A stretch of DNA of 8,476 bases from Streptomyces sp. MUM 178J (GTDB lineage Bacteria; Actinomycetota; Actinomycetes; Streptomycetales; Streptomycetaceae): contig NZ_JADWYQ010000091.1 of NCBI RefSeq assembly GCF_022414575.1, positions 1 through 8,476 of the forward strand. The letters run 5' to 3'. Of this stretch, positions 5,516-8,476 are shown in pieces. Made by a program: the position numbers and the translations under genes. Below the pieces are notes generated by a model. That model made no database searches. It saw nothing but the letters and a program-made list of their open reading frames with translations, and was not told the DNA's origin. Position 1 is the stretch's first letter; every line of letters begins with the position of its first letter.

Positions 5516-5734
5516 ATGCCTCGCTATGAGTACCGCTGCCGGAGCTGCGGCGACACCTTCGAAGTCAGCCGGCCGATGGCGCAGTCGTCCGACCCGGCCG
5601 ACTGCCCCGCCGGTCACACGGACACGGTCAAGCTCCTGTCTACCGTCGCCGTGGCGGGAGGATCCGCCGCGCCCTCGCCCGCACCCTCGCCCCAGGGGGG
5701 TGGAGGCTGCTGCGGCGGCGGCTGCTGCGGCTGA
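5516..5734 (+). CDS. FmdB-like small zinc ribbon protein
   Basis: This 72-aa protein opens with MPRYEYRCRSCGDTFEV, the N-terminal signature of the FmdB/CxxC_CxxC_SSSS putative regulatory family. Cys8 and Cys11 make the first zinc knuckle. The usual second CxxC is replaced by Cys30-Pro-Ala-Gly-His34, so zinc would be held by three Cys and one His or by a variant site. A Pro/Ala linker (about 49-60) leads to a Gly-Cys tail, GGGGCCGGGCCG, with four further cysteines that could bind metal or take part in redox chemistry. Family members are small and their role is uncertain; a regulatory function was proposed from FmdB of methylotrophs. The start is ATG 5516, with no ribosome binding site and a -10 box six bases upstream. 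The gene converges on the HAD gene across 191 bp. Confidence 0.85.
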   Translation: MPRYEYRCRSCGDTFEVSRPMAQSSDPADCPAGHTDTVKLLSTVAVAGGSAAPSPAPSPQGGGGCCGGGCCG

Positions 5735-5772
5735 CCGGGCGGCTGCCGAGCCGGAACGAACCTGCGTGCCAG

Positions 5773-5814
5773 AGCCCGCGCGCCGGGGCTCGCGCGCCGG
5801 AGCCCGCGCGCCGG
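5773..5814. repeat. Three 14-bp tandem GC-rich repeats with hairpin potential
   Basis: Units are 5773-5786, 5787-5800 and 5801-5814. The first and third are identical (AGCCCGCGCGCCGG) and the second differs at its first two bases and its fourth (GGCTCGCGCGCCGG). GGGCTC (5786-5791) pairs perfectly with GAGCCC (5800-5805) around eight bases, and wider GC pairing is possible. Lying between convergent genes, it may act as a transcription terminator, although no T tract follows. Confidence 0.7.
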
Positions 5815-5874
5815 GGCCGGGACGAGTGTCAGCGGACGAGGGCATCGGGGGCAGGGGACGGGGACATCTGCGGA

Positions 5875-5943
5875 TGAGGTCAGGTCCCGGCCAGGGATGA
5901 GCTCAGGTCCCGGCCAGGAGTGAGGTCAGGTCCCGGCCAGGAA
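5875..5943. repeat. Three 23-bp tandem repeats copying the 3' end of the HAD gene
   Basis: Units are 5875-5897, 5898-5920 and 5921-5943. The shared core reads TCAGGTCCCGGCCAGG. The third unit covers the last codons and stop of the HAD gene on the minus strand (FLAGT followed by TGA, complement of 5926-5943). The two outer units repeat the same bases downstream of the stop, including two extra copies of the TCA that reads as TGA. Sequence between 5735 and 5874 holds only the 14-bp repeats and no gene I can support. Confidence 0.88.
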
Positions 5944-6741
5944 CCGGCGCAGGATCTCCTCCCCCGCAGCCACGCCCGTCTCCGTCAGCGCCTCGACCTG
6001 CGGGGCGGTCCAGCCCTGGTCGGCGAGTTCGCCGTGGCCGGGCCGCCAGGCGCGGTGCGCGGCTAGCAACAGATCGGCGTCGAGGAGGGAGTCCCCGGCG
6101 GCGAGGATTCGCTCCGCGCCCATGCGGCGGGCCAGCTCCAGCACGGCCGCGCTCTTGGTGAGCGGCCTGGGCACGGCGTAGATCTTGCGGCCCTGGAGGG
6201 ACACCGTCCAGCCGAGTCCGTCGGCCCACTCCGCCACTTCCTTCACCCAGCCGTCCGGCAGCAGGGCGCGGTCGACGACGAGATACGCGAAGAGTTCCTC
6301 GGCGACCCGCTCCTTCAGCAGCCACGCCGGGTCGGCCGCGGCGGTCAGCCGGGTCCGCACCTCGGCGAGCGGCGCGCACGCGGCGGCGAGGCGGGCGGCG
6401 ACCTGCCGCTGCCAGTCCGGGTCGGAGACCCCGTCCACCAGCAGATGCCCGCCGTTGGCGCAGATCGCGTACCGGGGGGCCGGGCCCGGCAGCCGGATGC
6501 GTGCGTACTGCTCGCGGGTGCGGGTCGTGGCGGGGACGAAAGCCGCCGCGTGCGACAGCTCGCCGAGCAGCCCGGCGGCCGTCTCCGTCATATACGACAG
6601 CGGCCGGGACTCGTACACCTCGACGCACAGCAGCCGCGGGGCGCGGGCGTCCGGCATCCGCAGATCCAGCGCCGCGGAGGAGTAGATCAGCGTGCGGTCG
6701 AGATCGCTCGCGATCAGCGTGGGTGTGCTGCGCGGGGTCAC
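5926..6741 (-). CDS. HAD-superfamily phosphatase (Cof/sucrose-phosphatase-like), Ter-associated
   Basis: This 271-aa HAD hydrolase has all four motifs: DLDRT (Asp13 nucleophile, Asp15 acid/base), Thr72 in PATTR, Lys196 in LTKSAA, and GDSLLD (Asp217, Asp221) for Mg2+. A large C2-type cap lies between motifs II and III (about 80-190), as in Cof and sucrose-phosphate phosphatase relatives, so a small phosphorylated metabolite is the likely substrate. The GTG at 6741 is chosen because it overlaps the stop of the upstream PRTase gene as GTGA (6738-6741) and lies just before the DLDRT motif. The open frame continues upstream to 7035 only as a shadow of the PRTase gene. Coupling to the TRSP/PRTase/Pelota protein matches the HAD enzyme of the predicted Ter-linked nucleoside-like metabolite pathway. 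The substrate is unknown. Confidence 0.87.
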   Translation of the reverse strand: MTPRSTPTLIASDLDRTLIYSSAALDLRMPDARAPRLLCVEVYESRPLSYMTETAAGLLGELSHAAAFVPATTRTREQYARIRLPGPAPRYAICANGGHLLVDGVSDPDWQRQVAARLAAACAPLAEVRTRLTAAADPAWLLKERVAEELFAYLVVDRALLPDGWVKEVAEWADGLGWTVSLQGRKIYAVPRPLTKSAAVLELARRMGAERILAAGDSLLDADLLLAAHRAWRPGHGELADQGWTAPQVEALTETGVAAGEEILRRFLAGT

Positions 6742-8476
6742 GGGGCCGTCACCGCCTTGCCGTCCGCGCCGGTCGCGCCGCGCGTGTAGCGGGGGTGGAT
6801 CAGTCCGACGCAGCTGTACGGAAGGCCGTCCGCCTCCTCGACGGGCACGCCGCGCTGCGCGGCGAGCAGCCGGATGTGTGCGAGGTCGTCGCCCGCACCG
6901 CGCTGCGCCAGGATCTTCCACGGGACGCGGCGCAGCAGCACGCGCGTGGTCTCGCCGACGCCCGGCTTGACCAGGTTGACGTCGTGGATGCCGTACTCCT
7001 CGCTGATCCGCTCGACCGCGGCCCAGCCCTCCCATGTCGGCTCCCGGTCCGCCGCGAGGAGTTCCTTGACGTCCGTGGCGACGGTTTCGGCGACCTCGCC
7101 GAAGCGGGCGGCGACCGTCTGGGTGAAGAGGCCCGAGACATCGTCGGCGGCCAGCTCGCGGTAGAACTTGGCGCCGTGGAAGTCGTGCGGGCCGACGAGG
7201 TCGGAGCGGAGGACCGTGCGCGATATCAGCCCGGAGACCGTGGAGTTGAGGCAGGCGGAGGGGATGAGGAAGTCCTCGCGGGTTCCGTAGGTGCGCACAC
7301 AGCCGCCGGGGTCGGCCAGCACCGCGATGTCGGGGCTGAAGCCGGAGACCCCGTGGGACTCCGCGAACTCCGCGAGCGCGGCGGCCAGTTCGCGGGTGAT
7401 GGCGCCCTTGCCGGTCCAGCCGTCGACGAAGACGACGTCGGCCGGGTCGTGGTGGCGCGCCAGCCAGCGCAGGGCGTTGGCGTCGATGCCGCGGCCGCGG
7501 ACGATGGAGACGGCGTAGTGCGGCAGGTCCAGTCCGTGGCGGTGCTGCGCCCAGCGGCGCATCAGCACCCCCACGGGGGTTCCCGCGCGGGCGAGGGAGA
7601 CGAGCACGGGCCGCGGCGACCGCTCGGCGAGGACGGTCTCCGTGACCGTGCCGACGGCGCGGGCGATCCGGGCGGCGGAGGCGTCGAGCGCGTCCCGGAA
7701 CAGCCGCTGGTACTGGGCGGAGGGCTGGTACTCGACGGGCAGCGACTCCGCGTAGTGCGCCCCGCCGCTCTGGATCGCCTCCTCGCGCTCCTCGGTCGGG
7801 GCCTCCAGCTCCGCGTCCGAGAGATCTTGGAGCAGCCAGCCGACGTCCTCGGCCGGGTACGAGGAGAACGCGGGTCCGCGGAGGGGTTCGGGCCGGCCGG
7901 GTACGGGCATGGGGGCGCTTTCGGTGGTCGTGCGGCGGATGTGGACGGGGCGGTGGGGGCGGGGCTGGTACGCGGGGACCACCGCCAGCCCCACCCGCCC
8001 CGCATGGGCGGCGAGCTGGGACAGCAGGCCGTCCGGGGCGTGCAGCCCGGGGGTGTCGGCGGTGGAGTCGACGACGGCGACGACCGCGTCGAAGCCGCCG
8101 CCCGCCACGTTGTAGGCGTAGCGGTCGCCGGGGCCGTCCGCCGGGTCGTCATGGGCGGGGAAGACGAGTCGGCTGCGGATCGCGTAGCCCGGGTCGTCGA
8201 CCGCGAGCACCGGCGAGCGGGTCGTGGTAGAGAAACGTATCTCCGCTCCGTCGCCGAGGCGTTCCTGAAGAGCCATGCCGAGCCGCAGCGGTGCGTACAT
8301 CAACTCCTCGCAGCCGAGGACGAGAACGCGCGGCGGCGTGCGGCGGACGGCGGACCGCGACGGGGGCGCGGTCGCCTGTGTCGGCATGAGGGGGCCGGAC
8401 GCGCGGGCGGGCGTCCCGCCCCCGCGAGGCCCGGATGCGGGGGCGCGCGTCCCGCGGCCGAGGGCGGGACCGGACC
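6738..8476 (-). CDS. TRSP - StiP/PRTase_1 - Pelota multidomain protein (partial, open at window edge)
   Basis: Counting from ATG 8387 (549 aa), residues 20-140 are a TRSP domain (RVLVLGCEELMYAPLRL, then TTRSP at 55-59). Residues about 172-435 are a StiP/PRTase_1 phosphoribosyltransferase with EREEAIQSGGAHYAESLP, SLARAGTP (264-271), the PRPP-loop-like VFVDGWTGKGAI (319-330) and SACLNSTVSGLISRT (377-391). Residues about 468-535 fit the Pelota-like RNA-binding domain (NLVKPGVGETTRVLLRRVPWK...SCVGLIHP). StiP was first called a cysteine protease; the PRPP-type loop argues for phosphoribosyl transfer. These domains belong to a Ter-linked pathway predicted to make a nucleoside-like compound. ATG 8387 lacks a ribosome binding site, and the frame stays open to 8474 with high-GC third positions, encoding a Gly/Pro/Ala-rich linker. 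The true start therefore probably lies beyond the window, possibly with PRTase_2 in front. If not, the gene is 6738-8387. Confidence 0.88.
   Translation of the reverse strand, partial: SGPALGRGTRAPASGPRGGGTPARASGPLMPTQATAPPSRSAVRRTPPRVLVLGCEELMYAPLRLGMALQERLGDGAEIRFSTTTRSPVLAVDDPGYAIRSRLVFPAHDDPADGPGDRYAYNVAGGGFDAVVAVVDSTADTPGLHAPDGLLSQLAAHAGRVGLAVVPAYQPRPHRPVHIRRTTTESAPMPVPGRPEPLRGPAFSSYPAEDVGWLLQDLSDAELEAPTEEREEAIQSGGAHYAESLPVEYQPSAQYQRLFRDALDASAARIARAVGTVTETVLAERSPRPVLVSLARAGTPVGVLMRRWAQHRHGLDLPHYAVSIVRGRGIDANALRWLARHHDPADVVFVDGWTGKGAITRELAAALAEFAESHGVSGFSPDIAVLADPGGCVRTYGTREDFLIPSACLNSTVSGLISRTVLRSDLVGPHDFHGAKFYRELAADDVSGLFTQTVAARFGEVAETVATDVKELLAADREPTWEGWAAVERISEEYGIHDVNLVKPGVGETTRVLLRRVPWKILAQRGAGDDLAHIRLLAAQRGVPVEEADGLPYSCVGLIHPRYTRGATGADGKAVTAP
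8388..8476. repeat. GC-rich linker-coding segment with short hairpins and CGTCCCGC repeats
   Basis: The last 89 bases are almost only G and C. CGTCCCGC occurs twice, each time after a G/C-rich run, and GGCGGG-CGT-CCCGCC forms a small perfect hairpin. The minus-strand frame shared with the PRTase gene is open throughout. I see no promoter or Shine-Dalgarno sequence for the ATG at 8387. This is best read as an expanded low-complexity interdomain linker. Confidence 0.45.

Noticed and set aside
6742..7035. Upstream extension of the HAD frame to 7035
   Set aside because: It lies entirely inside the PRTase gene in another frame. The GTG at 6741 with GTGA coupling places DLDRT at the usual distance from the start.

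Overview
The window is high-GC actinobacterial chromosome, almost certainly Streptomyces. Codon third positions are overwhelmingly G/C, GTG starts are common, genes overlap by ATGA or GTGA, and the protein families (DUF4097 lipoprotein, DUF4383 membrane protein, FmdB-type zinc ribbon with a CCGGGCCG tail, pSAM2-type rep/xis/int) are typical of that genus. No database search was possible. Family names rest on recognised motifs.

Positions 1-2287 are accessory DNA. The window opens in the last codons of a probable IS630-family transposase. A short inverted-repeat pair flanked by TA dinucleotides follows. Next comes a 5'-truncated pSAM2-type replication initiator (repSA), a 62-aa excisionase and a 384-aa tyrosine integrase. 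These three overlap end to end as one translationally coupled unit. The integrase ends 68 bp before the 3' end of an intact tRNA-Val(UAC) gene on the opposite strand, with a perfect-stem terminator in between. This is the integration end of an actinomycete integrative and conjugative element (AICE) that has lost the front of its replication gene, probably through IS activity.

Positions 2288-5734 hold host-type genes on the + strand: a DUF4097 lipoprotein with a ladder of (D/E)NG turns, a 454-aa membrane-anchored coiled-coil protein of unknown function, a four-helix DUF4383 membrane protein and a small FmdB-like zinc ribbon protein that is probably leaderless. A 26-bp tandem repeat array sits exactly at the stop codon of the coiled-coil gene.

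Positions 5735-8476 are on the - strand, convergent with the zinc ribbon gene. A HAD-superfamily phosphatase is translationally coupled (GTGA overlap) behind a large multidomain protein containing a TRSP domain, a StiP/PRTase_1 phosphoribosyltransferase and a Pelota-like RNA-binding domain. These families belong to the predicted nucleoside-like metabolite pathway that accompanies Ter (tellurite/stress) systems. The big gene has no ribosome binding site at its first in-window ATG and its frame stays open to the window edge. It is therefore probably the C-terminal part of a larger fusion, perhaps with PRTase_2 in front. The convergent intergenic region holds a 14-bp triplicate with a hairpin and a 23-bp triplicate that copies the 3' end of the HAD gene, stop codon included.
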